Origin: Hymenobacter citatus
Lineage (GTDB): Bacteria > Bacteroidota > Bacteroidia > Cytophagales > Hymenobacteraceae
Length of the DNA: 64,000 bases
Direction: 5' to 3'
Assembly: GCF_014333615.1 (NCBI RefSeq)
Contig: NZ_JACSCY010000009.1
Span: forward strand, 1 to 64,000
Position numbers and translations under genes: made by a program. Of this stretch, positions 33,354-42,106 are shown piece by piece. The stretch's first letter is position 1; each line of letters begins with the position of its first letter. The notes under the pieces are model-generated. The model was given only the letters and a program-made list of their open reading frames with translations, did no database searches and was not told the DNA's origin.

Positions 33354-33788
33354 ATGAATAGTTCGTTGTCGCCCCTACTTATCCCGGCGTTCATAGCTGT
33401 GTTTATAGGCTTCTGGTGCGTGGTTTGTAAACTCATCTCCTTTTTTGGCTGGCACCAACTGTCTACACAATTTGAGGTTGCGCCGGGAGAAATGATAGAG
33501 CCGCAGTTTCGACTGCGCCATGCCAAACTAGGCTTAGCCAGGTACAACGGTGTAATCCAAGCAGCCGCGTCAGCGTCCGGCTTATCATTGTCCGTGGCGT
33601 TTCTTTTCCATATAGGCCACCCTCCATTGCTCATTCCCTGGTCTTGTATTGGGGCACTTGAGGAGCAAACGTTTCTTTGGTCCACTGCCTACACAACGCG
33701 TATTTTAGTAGGTACCAGTAGTGTCAAGTTCAAATTCAGTGACGAGGAGTTCAAAAAGATGCTACAGCCCTGGTTGGCAGTAGTGTAA
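33354..33788 (+). CDS. Small membrane protein of unknown function
   Basis: One clear N-terminal transmembrane helix (LLIPAFIAVFIGFWCVVCKL, residues 7-26). A second hydrophobic stretch lies in the middle (SGLSLSVAFLFHIGHPPLLIP). The C-terminal region (TTRILVGTSSVKFKFSDEEF) looks like a strand-strand-helix ending, and recalls small PH-like membrane proteins, but I do not assign it. It is transcribed divergently from sbcC and converges with the ion-channel gene. Codon use is less GC-biased than that of the neighbours. Its ATG at 33354 is the first in frame. Confidence 0.6.
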   Translation: MNSSLSPLLIPAFIAVFIGFWCVVCKLISFFGWHQLSTQFEVAPGEMIEPQFRLRHAKLGLARYNGVIQAAASASGLSLSVAFLFHIGHPPLLIPWSCIGALEEQTFLWSTAYTTRILVGTSSVKFKFSDEEFKKMLQPWLAVV

Positions 33789-33829
33789 GCCTAGTGTGGT
33801 GCTAAATGCAGTGTAGAATATAGCAGCCT

Positions 33830-34660
33830 CTACAGCTTCTCCCCGCAATGCCAACAAAAGGCGGCGTCGTTGCGGTGGGCGATGGCCTGGCATGCAGGAC
33901 AAGTTGCTTGTTTGAAAGCAGGCGCATCGGGGGTAGGGCGGGCCATTTGGGCCGATACAATACCGGTGGGCACGGCAATGATGGCGTAGCCCAGAATCAT
34001 CAGGATAGAGGCCATGGTTTGGCCCAGCACAGTGCCCGGCGAGATGTCGCCGTAGCCGACCGTAGTCAGCGTGACGATGGCCCAGTAGATGCTCTTCGGG
34101 ATGCTGGTGAAGCCGTTTTGCCCACCTTCTACCACATACATGAAGGTGCCGATGACAATAACCAGCGTGAGTACGGCCGCCAGGAATACGAGAATCTTGA
34201 AACGACTGGCCTTGAGTGCACTCACAATAAACTCGCCTTCGCCCACAAAACGGCCCAGCTTGAAAATGCGGAACACACGCAGCAGCCGTAGCGTCCGGAT
34301 GACTACCAGATAGTGGCTACCAACCATCACCAGCGAGGCCAGAGTAGGTAGCACGGCCAGCAGATCAATAATACCTAGCAAACTTAGTGCGTAGGCTAAA
34401 GGGTGGCGCACCACCACCAGCCGGATAATGTACTCTAGCAGAAACAAGCCAGTGAAGGCCCACTCTACTGCCCGCAACAAGGGCCCATATTGCGCCGCAA
34501 TCTGGCTTACGCTTTCCAGCATCACCGTGAGCACACTTAGCACAATGGCTACGAGCAGCACCGCATCAAACGCCTGACCGGCGGGCGTGTCCGATTCGAA
34601 GATAATGCGGTAGGCGCGTTGCTTCCAGTGAGAGGCGTTTTCGGGAGGAAATATATCCAT
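33830..34660 (-). CDS. Voltage-gated-type potassium channel subunit with C-terminal zinc ribbon
   Basis: A six-helix ion-transport protein. S1 begins near residue 27 (VLLVAIVLSVLTVMLESV). The S4 helix has the arginine ladder VVIRTLRLLRVFRIFKLGRF. The pore helix and K+ selectivity filter read TLTTVGYGDISPGTVLGQ, with TVGYGD intact. S6 is MILGYAIIAVPTGIVSAQMA. An unusual feature is the last 24 residues, which form a zinc-ribbon-like pattern: CPACQAIAHRNDAAFCWHC (CxxC-x15-CxxC by inspection). The 276 residues are the usual length of bacterial Kv-like ion transporters. The gene lies between sbcC and sbcD with no obvious functional link. Confidence 0.9.
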   Translation of the reverse strand: MDIFPPENASHWKQRAYRIIFESDTPAGQAFDAVLLVAIVLSVLTVMLESVSQIAAQYGPLLRAVEWAFTGLFLLEYIIRLVVVRHPLAYALSLLGIIDLLAVLPTLASLVMVGSHYLVVIRTLRLLRVFRIFKLGRFVGEGEFIVSALKASRFKILVFLAAVLTLVIVIGTFMYVVEGGQNGFTSIPKSIYWAIVTLTTVGYGDISPGTVLGQTMASILMILGYAIIAVPTGIVSAQMARPTPDAPAFKQATCPACQAIAHRNDAAFCWHCGEKL

Positions 34661-34706
34661 CAGTGCGTAGCAGGGTGGCGGGTAGTTGCCCCTTACTTAC
34701 GCAAAC

Positions 34707-34736
34707 AGGCCTTTGCGGGTACGCCCGCAAAGGCCT
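34707..34736. repeat. Perfect 13-bp hairpin upstream of the channel gene
   Basis: AGGCCTTTGCGGG (34707-34719) pairs with 34724-34736 around a TACG loop. No T run follows on the plus strand and only TTT after a few bases on the minus strand. It lies about 50 bases before the channel start, so a regulatory or repeat role is possible. The rest of the 279-base gap (34661-34939) shows nothing else. Confidence 0.5.
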
Positions 34737-34939
34737 AGGTTAGGAGCGTGGCGGCTATTGCCAACCGCTATTTGGTAGGGCGAACAAGGATAAATCTTAC
34801 AGAACTGATACTACGTGCATTCGCTACCGCTTTCACTGCAAGCGATGAAAATTGCTATCCAGCATAGGCACCCGAAATTTCTCCCGTTGTTCGAAGGAAT
34901 GTTCTATTTGCTTATTGCCTAAACAGTTATTGTTGATGC

Positions 34940-35869
34940 CTACCCCTTTTTCGGCAGTACGTCCCGCACCTTCGTCCAGTGCAGATCGGGGTATCGGTCG
35001 TTATTTAGTGTGGGTAAGCTGACTTGTCCTGAGAGCATGTTGTGCAGGTACTGCATGCCTTGCCACGGTGGAAACACCTCGTTTTTGGCCGGCATGAGCG
35101 TTTTCGTTACCTTAATCATCGTTTCTAATACGCCCAGGCCGCCTACCCGCAATAGCTTAAATGGCTCGCCCATCACCTCACTGGCAATAGCTTGCAGGTT
35201 GCGCACGGTGGTAACGTCGCCGGCAATACGCAGGTAGCGGGGCGTGGTGGGGTCGAGGGCAGTGGCGGCCGTATAAGCGGCCGTATCAACCATTGTAGTA
35301 GATTCTAATGGCTGATCGGCGCTGCCCCAGTACACGATTCGGCGTATGCCTGGCTGAATGAGCGGCGCCTGCCCGGTGAACAGATCCATGAACATGCCAT
35401 TGAAGATGGACGTGGCCTTGATGGGCGCTTGGTCGAGCCGTTGCTGAAACTCCCGGCGCAGGTCGAAGTTGCGGTTTGCGCCTCCGGGTAGCCGGGTGAA
35501 ATCGGCAGAATAGTCGGAGGGGATAAAGCGGGGCACGCCGGCTGCCACGGCCGCCTCTAGCAAGCGTGTTTGGGCATCCACAATCACCGGCCGCAGCCCC
35601 GATAGCGCCGATACTACACAATCGGCTCCTTGGCAAGCCTGCGTGAGGTCAGCCACGCTGTCATAATCAACTACTACCACCGTAGCACCTTGCAGGCGCA
35701 ACGACTCCGCCTCGGCCGACGCGCTGCTGCTAGGGCGCACCAAGGCCCGCACAGTAGCGCCTCGCTGACGGAGATGGTGGGCAATAAGCAAACCGAGCGA
35801 ACCGGTAGAGCCGGCCAATACAATGGTGGCAGGCGAAGCGGTGGAGCCAGCTTTTGAGTCTGTAGCCAT
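34940..35869 (-). CDS. NmrA-like NAD(P)-binding protein
   Basis: An atypical SDR-type protein. The N-terminal nucleotide site is IVLAGSTGSLGLLIAHHLRQ, followed by the basic strand-2 end TVRALVRPSSS that favours NADP(H). Further family elements are GADCVVSALSGLRPVIVDAQ and VPRFIPSDYSADF. The rest fits the isoflavone-reductase/NmrA group, which reduces small aromatic substrates or acts as a redox sensor. The usual Y-x3-K pair cannot be assigned with certainty. Length 309 is normal. It is a solitary gene upstream of a 280-base gap, between the channel gene and sbcD. Substrate unknown. Confidence 0.85.
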   Translation of the reverse strand: MATDSKAGSTASPATIVLAGSTGSLGLLIAHHLRQRGATVRALVRPSSSASAEAESLRLQGATVVVVDYDSVADLTQACQGADCVVSALSGLRPVIVDAQTRLLEAAVAAGVPRFIPSDYSADFTRLPGGANRNFDLRREFQQRLDQAPIKATSIFNGMFMDLFTGQAPLIQPGIRRIVYWGSADQPLESTTMVDTAAYTAATALDPTTPRYLRIAGDVTTVRNLQAIASEVMGEPFKLLRVGGLGVLETMIKVTKTLMPAKNEVFPPWQGMQYLHNMLSGQVSLPTLNNDRYPDLHWTKVRDVLPKKG

Positions 35870-36268
35870 AAAGCAAGTGAAGGAATTAGGTGAGTAACCG
35901 GGCTACACTACATGGGCGTGCCGGCTACAGAGGGTAGTACCGCCTACCTTTCCCGAAGGTTGTGGAGAAGCAAGGCTATCGGAACAGTTCCAGGGTAGGA
36001 AAGAATTGCTTTTGGCCCGGCCCTTACGTAAGCAAGGGTTGCACCTGCTTGTTTGGAATGTCTGACGTATCCTCTTCCACCAGCTTTGCCCAGCGGGCCG
36101 GCATTGTCATTGACTTGGTAGCCGCCCCGTACTAGGGCTGCTGTTTACGGGTTAGGCGCTGCAAGTATTGGTAGGCGTACTGCTGGCCGTGTTTTTCCGT
36201 GGGCTAGTTTTTGGGAGTAGTCAGTAGCTGATAGTTCAGGAGGTGGTAGGCCAGCAATGAGCAGTGTG
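35870..36268. other. 399-base gap between sbcD and the NmrA-like gene
   Basis: No intact gene. On the minus strand 36135-36205 holds a 23-codon open stretch reading TEKHGQQYAYQYLQRLTRKQ before a stop, which looks like the C-terminal tail of a real protein but has no start or body. The rest shows no hairpin with a T run and no exact TAnnTTTG. It may be the scar of a deleted gene. Confidence 0.3.
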
Positions 36269-37486
36269 CTACATTCCTTCCAGCAGCTCGTCAAACGTGC
36301 GCAGCAGCTCCGGTCGGTCTTCTTCCGGCTCCGTTTCCAGGCGTTGCGCAAATACTTCGCGCTCCGTAAAATCGTGCAGGCTGCGGGTGAGGGGTTCTTC
36401 TTCCTGACCCAACAGATGGGGGGCTGCCACACGAAAATGGCGTCGGTTTAGCACGTGCAGTTGTTGCCGGTCCAAGGCTTCTATCACCTTCAATAACTGC
36501 TCGGCTACCTCTAGCTGGCTCAGCTCCGAGCGAATCTCCACATCGGCCCAGGCAGGCAGAGGGTAGTCGGCATTGTCGTAAGTAGTGAGCTGGGTGAGCA
36601 CCTCGTCGAGGTTTCCGTGGAAGCGCACCAGCCGGCGCACACCCGGCACGGGTAGGGAGGCAATGGTGAGCCCATCCGGGGTGAATTCCAACAAGACGAC
36701 CTCCTTGGGGTAGTCGATTTCGGAAAACGACAGCGCAATGGGCGCACCCGAATACCGGATGTGTTCCCGCCCGCCCACGCGCTGCGGACGGTGCAAGTGC
36801 CCCAGGGCCACATAATCGAAGACGGTCGGGAAATGCTCGGCCGTTACCTGCCCCAGGTTGCCCACATGGATAGTGCGTTCCGAATCGGAAGGGGAGCCGC
36901 CGGCAGCGTAGAGGTGGCCCGTGGCCAACACGGGTAGGCCGGCGGCTTTCAGCTGCCATACGGTTTCCAGCTCGGCCAAGCGGGCGTAGTGGTCGGCAAT
37001 ACCTTGCTTGATGCGGGCCTCACGCTCCTCGGCGCTTTCGCCTGGTACCGACAAACGCACATCCCGGTCGCGCAGGAAGGGCACGGCGCACACCACCAGG
37101 CCAGGGCGACCCTGTGCGTTGTCAATTACTAGCACTTGGTCGTCGAAACAATCGGGCACGCAGCCAATTACGTGCACGCGCAAGTGGCGCAGCAGGCGGG
37201 CGGGCGCGTTCAGGGTAGCCGGCGAATCGTGGTTGCCGCCCACCAGCACCACGTCGCGGCAGCCCGTATTGCGCATTTGCAGCAGGAAGGAGTAGTACAA
37301 CTCCAGCGCCTGGTTGGAAGGTGAGCCCGTATCGAATACGTCGCCGGCCATCACTAATACTTCTATCCGTTGCTCGCGCACAGTCTGCACCAGCCACTCC
37401 AAAAAGTGGCGGTGCTCCTCTGTGCGCTCGTGGCCACCTACGAAGCGCTGACCCAAATGCCAGTCGGCGGTATGCAGAACCTTCAT
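36269..37486 (-). CDS. sbcD: Exonuclease SbcCD, subunit D
   Basis: The Mre11-like metallophosphoesterase subunit of SbcCD. The five phosphoesterase motifs can be followed: LHTADWHLGQ (motif I), VLVMAGDVFDTGSPSNQ (II), VLVGGNHDSPATL (III), GHLYAAGG (IV) and YVALGHLHRPQRVG (V). The C-terminal part from about residue 280 matches the capping region. Length 405 is normal for the D subunit. Normally sbcD directly precedes sbcC in one operon. Here the order sbcD-then-sbcC on the minus strand is kept, but the NmrA-like, channel and small membrane-protein genes lie between. Confidence 0.95.
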   Translation of the reverse strand: MKVLHTADWHLGQRFVGGHERTEEHRHFLEWLVQTVREQRIEVLVMAGDVFDTGSPSNQALELYYSFLLQMRNTGCRDVVLVGGNHDSPATLNAPARLLRHLRVHVIGCVPDCFDDQVLVIDNAQGRPGLVVCAVPFLRDRDVRLSVPGESAEEREARIKQGIADHYARLAELETVWQLKAAGLPVLATGHLYAAGGSPSDSERTIHVGNLGQVTAEHFPTVFDYVALGHLHRPQRVGGREHIRYSGAPIALSFSEIDYPKEVVLLEFTPDGLTIASLPVPGVRRLVRFHGNLDEVLTQLTTYDNADYPLPAWADVEIRSELSQLEVAEQLLKVIEALDRQQLHVLNRRHFRVAAPHLLGQEEEPLTRSLHDFTEREVFAQRLETEPEEDRPELLRTFDELLEGM

Positions 37487-37503
37487 GTAGGGGCGTTTGG
37501 CAA

Positions 37504-37532
37504 GCGCCCGTCTTTATGGATAAGACGGGCGC
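37504..37532. repeat. Hairpin upstream of sbcD
   Basis: GCGCCCGTCTT (37504-37514) pairs perfectly with 37522-37532 around a 7-base loop. No T run follows on either strand, so it is not a standard terminator. Confidence 0.4.
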
Positions 37533-37614
37533 GGGAAATCTAGATAAGTAAGGAATGACAACAGAAGTGTGGGCTCAACAGCTGATAGCAGCAATACGTG
37601 CCCACGAAGCGGCT

Positions 37615-38973
37615 CTATTGAAACTCCTGCACGGCTTCGCCCAGATCATATACGGCAGTGCCAGGGAGAAGCGGAACCAAAATGCTAGCACCCGCTGCCG
37701 AGCGGTAGCCGCCGGCGCAATGCACCAGCACTGGCTTGTCGCGCGGGATTTCGCCGGCTCGCTCGCGCAACTCGGGTAGGGGAATCAGCAGCGTCCCCGG
37801 AAACAGGGCTTGCGCGGCCTCGGAGCGGTTGCGAATGTCCACTATCGTAAACTCCTCGGGGTGCTGCCGCACATCTTCCACATCCACCTGCAGGCTCACG
37901 GCCGGCAGAATGGGCGGGGTAAGCAGCGCGCCTTTGATGTTTGTTTCGTAGCCGATTTTGGCCGTTTTGCGAATAACGGTGTCCAGAGCAATACGCGTGT
38001 CGGCAATGAGGTAGAACGGCTCGTCGGGGCCTACTACCGAGCCCAGCCAGGTTTCAAATTTTCCCCCATCCTGCAAGTTGATGGCCGAGGGTAGGTGGCC
38101 TGCCTTGAATTGCTCCGCTGGTCGGGTATCGATAATAAGCACGCCGGGCTCCAGGGGTTCATCGGCTTGCAGGCGCGGCACACACCGCACGCTGTTTTCG
38201 AAAGAAGAAGCGCCTTGCTTGTTCAGAAGAACATCGTACCCAAAATACTTGGGCACAAAGGGTTGATCTTCCAGTAGCACCCGCACAAACTCTGGCTCCG
38301 TCATGGGCTGAAGGGCGTAGTTGGAGCGTGCCTCTTTGCCTATAGTGCTGTCTAGCTCGGTGCTGGTAGTTTTGCCGCACAGCGAGCCAGGCCCGTGAGC
38401 GGGGTAGACCTTGGTGGCGGGAGGCAGGGTCAGGAGCTTGTTGTGGAGGCTGTGGTAGAGCTGCACGGCCAGGTGTTCGCGCTGGTGGCCGCCCACGGCC
38501 TCACTTTCGCGCAGGTCGGGCCGGCCCACGTCGCCCACAAACAAGGTGTCGCCGGTGAACACGGCGCGGGTCTGACCCAAATCATCGATGAGCAGCACCG
38601 AAATGCTGTCGGGCGAGTGGCCGGGGGTACTAAGGGCATGTAGCTCCACAGTGCCCAACACGAGCCGGTCGCCATCGTCGAAATTCTGGTGGGGGTAGGC
38701 GGCTTTCGTGAGCTTGCTACAGTAGATGGTAGCGCCGGTTTCCTCTGCTATTTCCAGGTGCGAGCTAACGAAATCGGCGTGGGGGTGAGTTTCGATGACG
38801 GCCTCAATCGTAGCATCGTGCTCGTCGGCGAAATCATAGTAGGGTTGCGGGTCGCGGCTGGGGTCGATGAGCGCCACGTAGCGGCCGCACCGGATAGCGT
38901 AGCTGGCATGGGCCAGTCCTTTATCATAAAACTGCTGAATCTGAACAGACTGACTACTAGGCAGGGGACTCAT
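37615..38973 (-). CDS. MBL-fold sulfur dioxygenase-like protein with two rhodanese domains
   Basis: The N-terminal metallo-beta-lactamase domain is of the ETHE1/persulfide-dioxygenase type: VIETHPHADFVSSHLEIAEE, STPGHSPDSISVLL and FTGDTLFVGDVGRPDL with the HGPGSLCG motif. Two rhodanese-like domains follow, about residues 255-355 and 360-452. Only the second has the catalytic Cys loop (VLVHCAGGYRSA). In the first, the loop reads FYLIADTRIALD and has no Cys, so it is probably structural. The combination suggests persulfide oxidation coupled to sulfur transfer. The ATG at 38973 (MSPLPSSQSVQIQQFYDKGL) fits the family start. A longer frame to 39063 has no counterpart. A -7 box lies at 39061-39068. 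Length 452. Confidence 0.87.
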   Translation of the reverse strand: MSPLPSSQSVQIQQFYDKGLAHASYAIRCGRYVALIDPSRDPQPYYDFADEHDATIEAVIETHPHADFVSSHLEIAEETGATIYCSKLTKAAYPHQNFDDGDRLVLGTVELHALSTPGHSPDSISVLLIDDLGQTRAVFTGDTLFVGDVGRPDLRESEAVGGHQREHLAVQLYHSLHNKLLTLPPATKVYPAHGPGSLCGKTTSTELDSTIGKEARSNYALQPMTEPEFVRVLLEDQPFVPKYFGYDVLLNKQGASSFENSVRCVPRLQADEPLEPGVLIIDTRPAEQFKAGHLPSAINLQDGGKFETWLGSVVGPDEPFYLIADTRIALDTVIRKTAKIGYETNIKGALLTPPILPAVSLQVDVEDVRQHPEEFTIVDIRNRSEAAQALFPGTLLIPLPELRERAGEIPRDKPVLVHCAGGYRSAAGASILVPLLPGTAVYDLGEAVQEFQ

Positions 38974-39060
38974 GAGGGAAGCATATAGTGACTGCGGCGC
39001 CGCGCGGTAAGCTGGTCCGGACGCGGCATCGGCCGGGCCAGGCCCGCCAACGCATATTCT

Positions 39061-39068
39061 CAAATATA
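39061..39068 (-). promoter_or_regulatory. -7 box of the MBL/rhodanese gene
   Basis: On the minus strand this reads TATATTTG, an exact TAnnTTTG match, about 90 bases before the ATG at 38973. Apart from this box and the hairpin at 39316, the 403-base gap 38974-39376 shows nothing convincing. Confidence 0.55.
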
Positions 39069-39315
39069 AGCAAACGCAACGTGCGCCGGGAGGTTAGGGA
39101 AAGGAAGGGTTAAAAAATTGAGGCGTAATATATTGGTCATCAATCGGATAAAAAATAAGGCGGTTATGCAATGCCGTGTAGCCCCGTAATAGAGGGCAGG
39201 GCATTTATCACAGACAACGCCATGCTCAGCCGCCGAGCCATGCATCCGCCAGAAAAGCGGCATTTACCACGGCTGGCCGGTAGTAGAATACCTGGTGAAA
39301 CCGCTGCGGAAACCA

Positions 39316-39352
39316 CGCAAAACGGCCCGCCTGTGCAAACAAGCGGGCCGTT
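39316..39352 (-). terminator. Terminator after the Spy-like gene
   Basis: AACGGCCCGC (39321-39330) pairs with 39343-39352. On the minus strand, the stem is followed by TTTTGCG. It lies 24 bases past the stop codon. Confidence 0.7.
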
Positions 39353-39376
39353 AAAATAGAAACTAAGAGGCTACGA

Positions 39377-39838
39377 CTAGCCGTTCGTGCTGGCCTTCAT
39401 CTTGCCTTTTTTGCCTTTGCGGTCCTGCAATTTGTCTTGCATCTTGTTCATGCGCTCATCGCGCATTTGGGTGTATTTGGTGTACTGGTCGCTGGTCAGG
39501 ATGCCTTTCAGCTGCTCCTCGTATTTGTCGTGGGAGGCTTTCATGTTCTGCATCATGGCCTGGCGGTCGGCGCTAGCCTGGGTGCGCATGGTTTGCCGCT
39601 CCTGCTGTTGGGCCAGGGCCAGGGATTTCACTTTCGTAGTCTGGTCGGCCGAGAGGCTGAGCTGCTTGGTGAGGCGCTGGGCTTGCTGGTCGGCACGCTG
39701 CTCGGGCGTCATGTTGCGCATGCCCTGGCCGCGCATGGGGCGCTGCATTTGTCCCATTTCATTTTGGGTAGTGGTCTGAGCCGAAGCGGCGCCCATGGTA
39801 AAGACAAAAGCAGCAAACAGAATGAGGGATTTTTTCAT
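39377..39838 (-). CDS. Spy/CpxP-like periplasmic protein
   Basis: The signal peptide (KKSLILFAAFVFTMGAASAQ) is followed by a Gln/Met/Lys-rich, almost all-helical protein. It contains two LTxxQ-like repeats: LSLSADQTTKVKSLAL and LKGILTSDQYTKYTQMRDER. This is the pattern of the CpxP/Spy group, which are periplasmic chaperones or stress sensors. A very basic tail (DRKGKKGKMK) ends the protein. The Met content of the N-terminal part (NEMGQMQRPMRGQGMRNM) is notable and could bind copper or other metals, which is inference. The ATG at 39838 is chosen because it opens the signal peptide. 153 residues, single gene, terminator at 39316. Confidence 0.75.
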   Translation of the reverse strand: MKKSLILFAAFVFTMGAASAQTTTQNEMGQMQRPMRGQGMRNMTPEQRADQQAQRLTKQLSLSADQTTKVKSLALAQQQERQTMRTQASADRQAMMQNMKASHDKYEEQLKGILTSDQYTKYTQMRDERMNKMQDKLQDRKGKKGKMKASTNG

Positions 39839-40054
39839 GGTTGAAAGCAACTATTACGTTGTTTTTGGGTGATTACTGGCCGTTGGACAGCGCCCCAAAA
39901 GCAAGGTTTAACGAGGCCGAAGAAATGTTTTAGCGCGTTGTCGCTACGCTCGCATTAACCAGATAAAAGCTATATTCGGGCCACCTGAACTGATTTCGCG
40001 GCTTTGTAAGCGCACCTTTTACACTTTTCATTCTCTTTTTCTCCCTTCTCTTCT

Positions 40055-41536
40055 ATGGCAGATATTTTCGCCAAAAAGTCCCTCGATAAGCTGATGCACG
40101 AAGCCGACGAGGGCGAGGGCGGCGGCCTCAAGCGGACCCTAACGGCTACCAACCTCACCATGCTGGGCATCGGGGCCATCATCGGCGCCGGCATTTTCGT
40201 GCTGACGGGAACGGCCGCTGCCAACGCGGCTGGTCCGGCCATTGTCATCTCCTTTATTATTGCCGGCCTGGGCTGCCTGTTTGCGGGCTTGTGCTACGCC
40301 GAATTCGCTTCCATGATTCCGATTGCCGGCTCGGCTTACACCTACGGCTATGCCACGCTGGGTGAGTTCGTTGCCTGGATCATTGGCTGGGATTTGATCT
40401 TGGAATATCTCTTTGGTGCGGCCACCGTGGCCGTGGGCTGGAGCGGTAACCTGGTAAGCATTCTGGAAAAAGCCGGTGTGCACGTGCCCGCTGCCATTTC
40501 GCAGGCTCCTATCGCCTACGACGGCGCGCATTTCAGCACCACAGGCGCTGTTATCAACCTGCCGGCTGTGCTCCTTATCGGGGCTATGACGGTGCTACTG
40601 GTTATTGGTATTCAGGAATCGGCTCGCTTCAACAACATCATCGTGTTTGTGAAGGTGGCCATTGTACTGTTGGTTATTGCCTTCGGCTTTAAGTATGTGA
40701 ATGCGGCCAACTGGAGCCCCTTTATTCCGCCCGTAGAGAATTTGCCCGGCGGTGGTTCGCGCTACGGTTGGGAAGGTATTGTGCGCGGCGCGGCCGTGGT
40801 GTTCTTTTCCTATATTGGATTCGATGCCGTGAGTACGGCTGCGCAGGAGGCTAAAAACCCGCAGCGCGACATGCCTATTGGCATGCTGCTCTCGCTGGGT
40901 ATTTGCACGCTGCTTTACGTGTTGATGTCGCTGGTACTTACGGGTCTTACTTCGTACAAAAACCTGAACGTGCCCGATCCAGTGCTGGTAGCGCTGCAAG
41001 CTGCGGGTCCTTCGTTGGGCTGGCTGTATTACTTCACGGGCTTGGGCGCCATTGCCGGCTTGGCCTCGGTGGTACTGGTGATGCTCATGGGGCAGCCCCG
41101 CATCTTCTTCGCCATGTCGCGCGACGGCCTGCTACCGCCCATCTTTGGCAAAGTGCACCCCAAGTTTCAGACGCCCTACGTTACGACGATCTTCACGGGT
41201 GTTGTGTGCGCCATTGTGGCTGGTATCCTGCCCGTGGGCTTGCTAGGTGAGCTGGTAAGCATCGGTACGCTGCTGGCCTTCGTAATTGTGTGCGGCGGCA
41301 TCATCGCCCTGCGCCGCCGCGACCCCAACCTGCACCGTCCGTTCCGCACGCCGTGGGTACCGCTGGTGCCCGGCATGGGTATCCTGATCTGCGGCTACAT
41401 GATGTTCAACCTGCCCTGGGACACCTGGTTGCGCCTGATCATCTGGATGGCCATTGGCATCGTGATTTACTTTTTCTACGGTCGTCACAACAGCAAGCTC
41501 AACCGCGAGCGGGCCGCTGAGGCTGCCGGCAAGTAA
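40055..41536 (+). CDS. APC-superfamily amino-acid permease (cationic-amino-acid-transporter type)
   Basis: An inner-membrane secondary transporter with about 12 transmembrane helices. The first helix has the APC substrate motif [20 protein letters not shown]. The family segment [20 protein letters not shown] follows, then [20 protein letters not shown] and helix 6 [20 protein letters not shown]. The N-terminal cytosolic stretch [20 protein letters not shown] is typical of bacterial CAT-like (YfnA/RocE-related) permeases. Length 493 is usual. Substrate is not determined. A near -7 box (TATATTCG at 39971) lies 84 bases upstream. A very strong terminator ends the gene. Confidence 0.9.
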   Translation: MADIFAKKSLDKLMHEADEGEGGGLKRTLTATNLTMLGIGAIIGAGIFVLTGTAAANAAGPAIVISFIIAGLGCLFAGLCYAEFASMIPIAGSAYTYGYATLGEFVAWIIGWDLILEYLFGAATVAVGWSGNLVSILEKAGVHVPAAISQAPIAYDGAHFSTTGAVINLPAVLLIGAMTVLLVIGIQESARFNNIIVFVKVAIVLLVIAFGFKYVNAANWSPFIPPVENLPGGGSRYGWEGIVRGAAVVFFSYIGFDAVSTAAQEAKNPQRDMPIGMLLSLGICTLLYVLMSLVLTGLTSYKNLNVPDPVLVALQAAGPSLGWLYYFTGLGAIAGLASVVLVMLMGQPRIFFAMSRDGLLPPIFGKVHPKFQTPYVTTIFTGVVCAIVAGILPVGLLGELVSIGTLLAFVIVCGGIIALRRRDPNLHRPFRTPWVPLVPGMGILICGYMMFNLPWDTWLRLIIWMAIGIVIYFFYGRHNSKLNRERAAEAAGK

Positions 41537-41542
41537 GGTAGG

Positions 41543-41594
41543 AACTATAAAAAAAGCCCCGCGAACGTTGGTTCGCGGGGCTTTTTTTATAGTT
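41543..41594 (+). terminator. Strong bidirectional terminator after the permease gene
   Basis: A perfect 24-bp stem (41543-41566 with 41571-41594) with a GTTG loop contains A7 on one arm and T7 on the other, so it can end transcription from both sides. The HVA1 gene converges on it. Confidence 0.93.
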
Positions 41595-41597
41595 AAT

Positions 41598-41698
41598 AGA
41601 CCGTCATGCTGAGCTTGCCGAAGCATCTCGCATGCTGACGTTGAATACTATCTCACAGCAGCACGGGAGATGCTTCGGCAAGCTCAGCATGACGGTCT
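41598..41698. repeat. Inverted repeat, ATGCTTCG family
   Basis: Perfect 32-bp arms (41598-41629 and 41667-41698) with core CATGCTGAGCTTGCCGAAGC flank a 37-base spacer. The spacer shares GCTGACGTTG with the element at 20792-20925. Positions 41645-41693 match the half element at the left window edge. It starts 4 bases after the terminator and ends 6 bases before the next stop codon. Confidence 0.93.
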
Positions 41699-41704
41699 GG
41701 CAAC

Positions 41705-41917
41705 TCACTTCGCTGCTTCTACCTCACTTTTCAGCTTGAGGACTTGGTCGCCGTTTTCTTGGGTAATGAGGTAGGCGGGGTTGTCGGCGGTGCCATTACG
41801 GGTGATGTCGCTGCCCTTCAGCTTGCGCGTGATAGAGTCTTTGTGCACTTCTTCGATTTTGCCGGTGGCCGTGCCGGTGCCGTATTTCCAGCTGACTTTG
41901 CTGCCTTTGCGAAACAT
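41705..41917 (-). CDS. DUF2945 / HVA1-type TUDOR-like small protein
   Basis: A 70-residue cytoplasmic protein. It starts MFRKGSKVSWKYGTGTATGK, continues with the SH3/TUDOR-like strand pattern IEEVHKDSITRKLKGSDITR, and ends AYLITQENGDQVLKLKSEV. This fits the DUF2945 (hypervirulence-associated TUDOR) family, which is widespread in soil bacteria and fungi and has no proven molecular function. Length is normal. It is alone on the minus strand, ending in an inverted repeat and a bidirectional terminator. No certain promoter was found in the gap 41918-42041. Confidence 0.8.
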   Translation of the reverse strand: MFRKGSKVSWKYGTGTATGKIEEVHKDSITRKLKGSDITRNGTADNPAYLITQENGDQVLKLKSEVEAAK

Positions 41918-42041
41918 GGGGGTAGGGGTAGGATAGGTGATGGATACTTACGCATACCGATCCTGCAACGACAAAGTTGCTACGGGCACCGGTACAAGAT
42001 GAGGGTAGGAATGCCTCCGACGAAACGCTGGTCAGGACAAC

Positions 42042-42074
42042 AAAAGCCCCAATGCGTCTGCATTGGGGCTTTTT
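42042..42074 (-). terminator. Terminator after the giant surface-protein gene
   Basis: A perfect 14-bp stem (42042-42055 with 42060-42073) with a 4-base loop has A4/T4 ends on both sides. It lies 33 bases beyond the stop codon at 42107. Confidence 0.88.
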
Positions 42075-42106
42075 CGTTCGGTAAGTAGGCTGAGGAAAGC
42101 GCTGCG

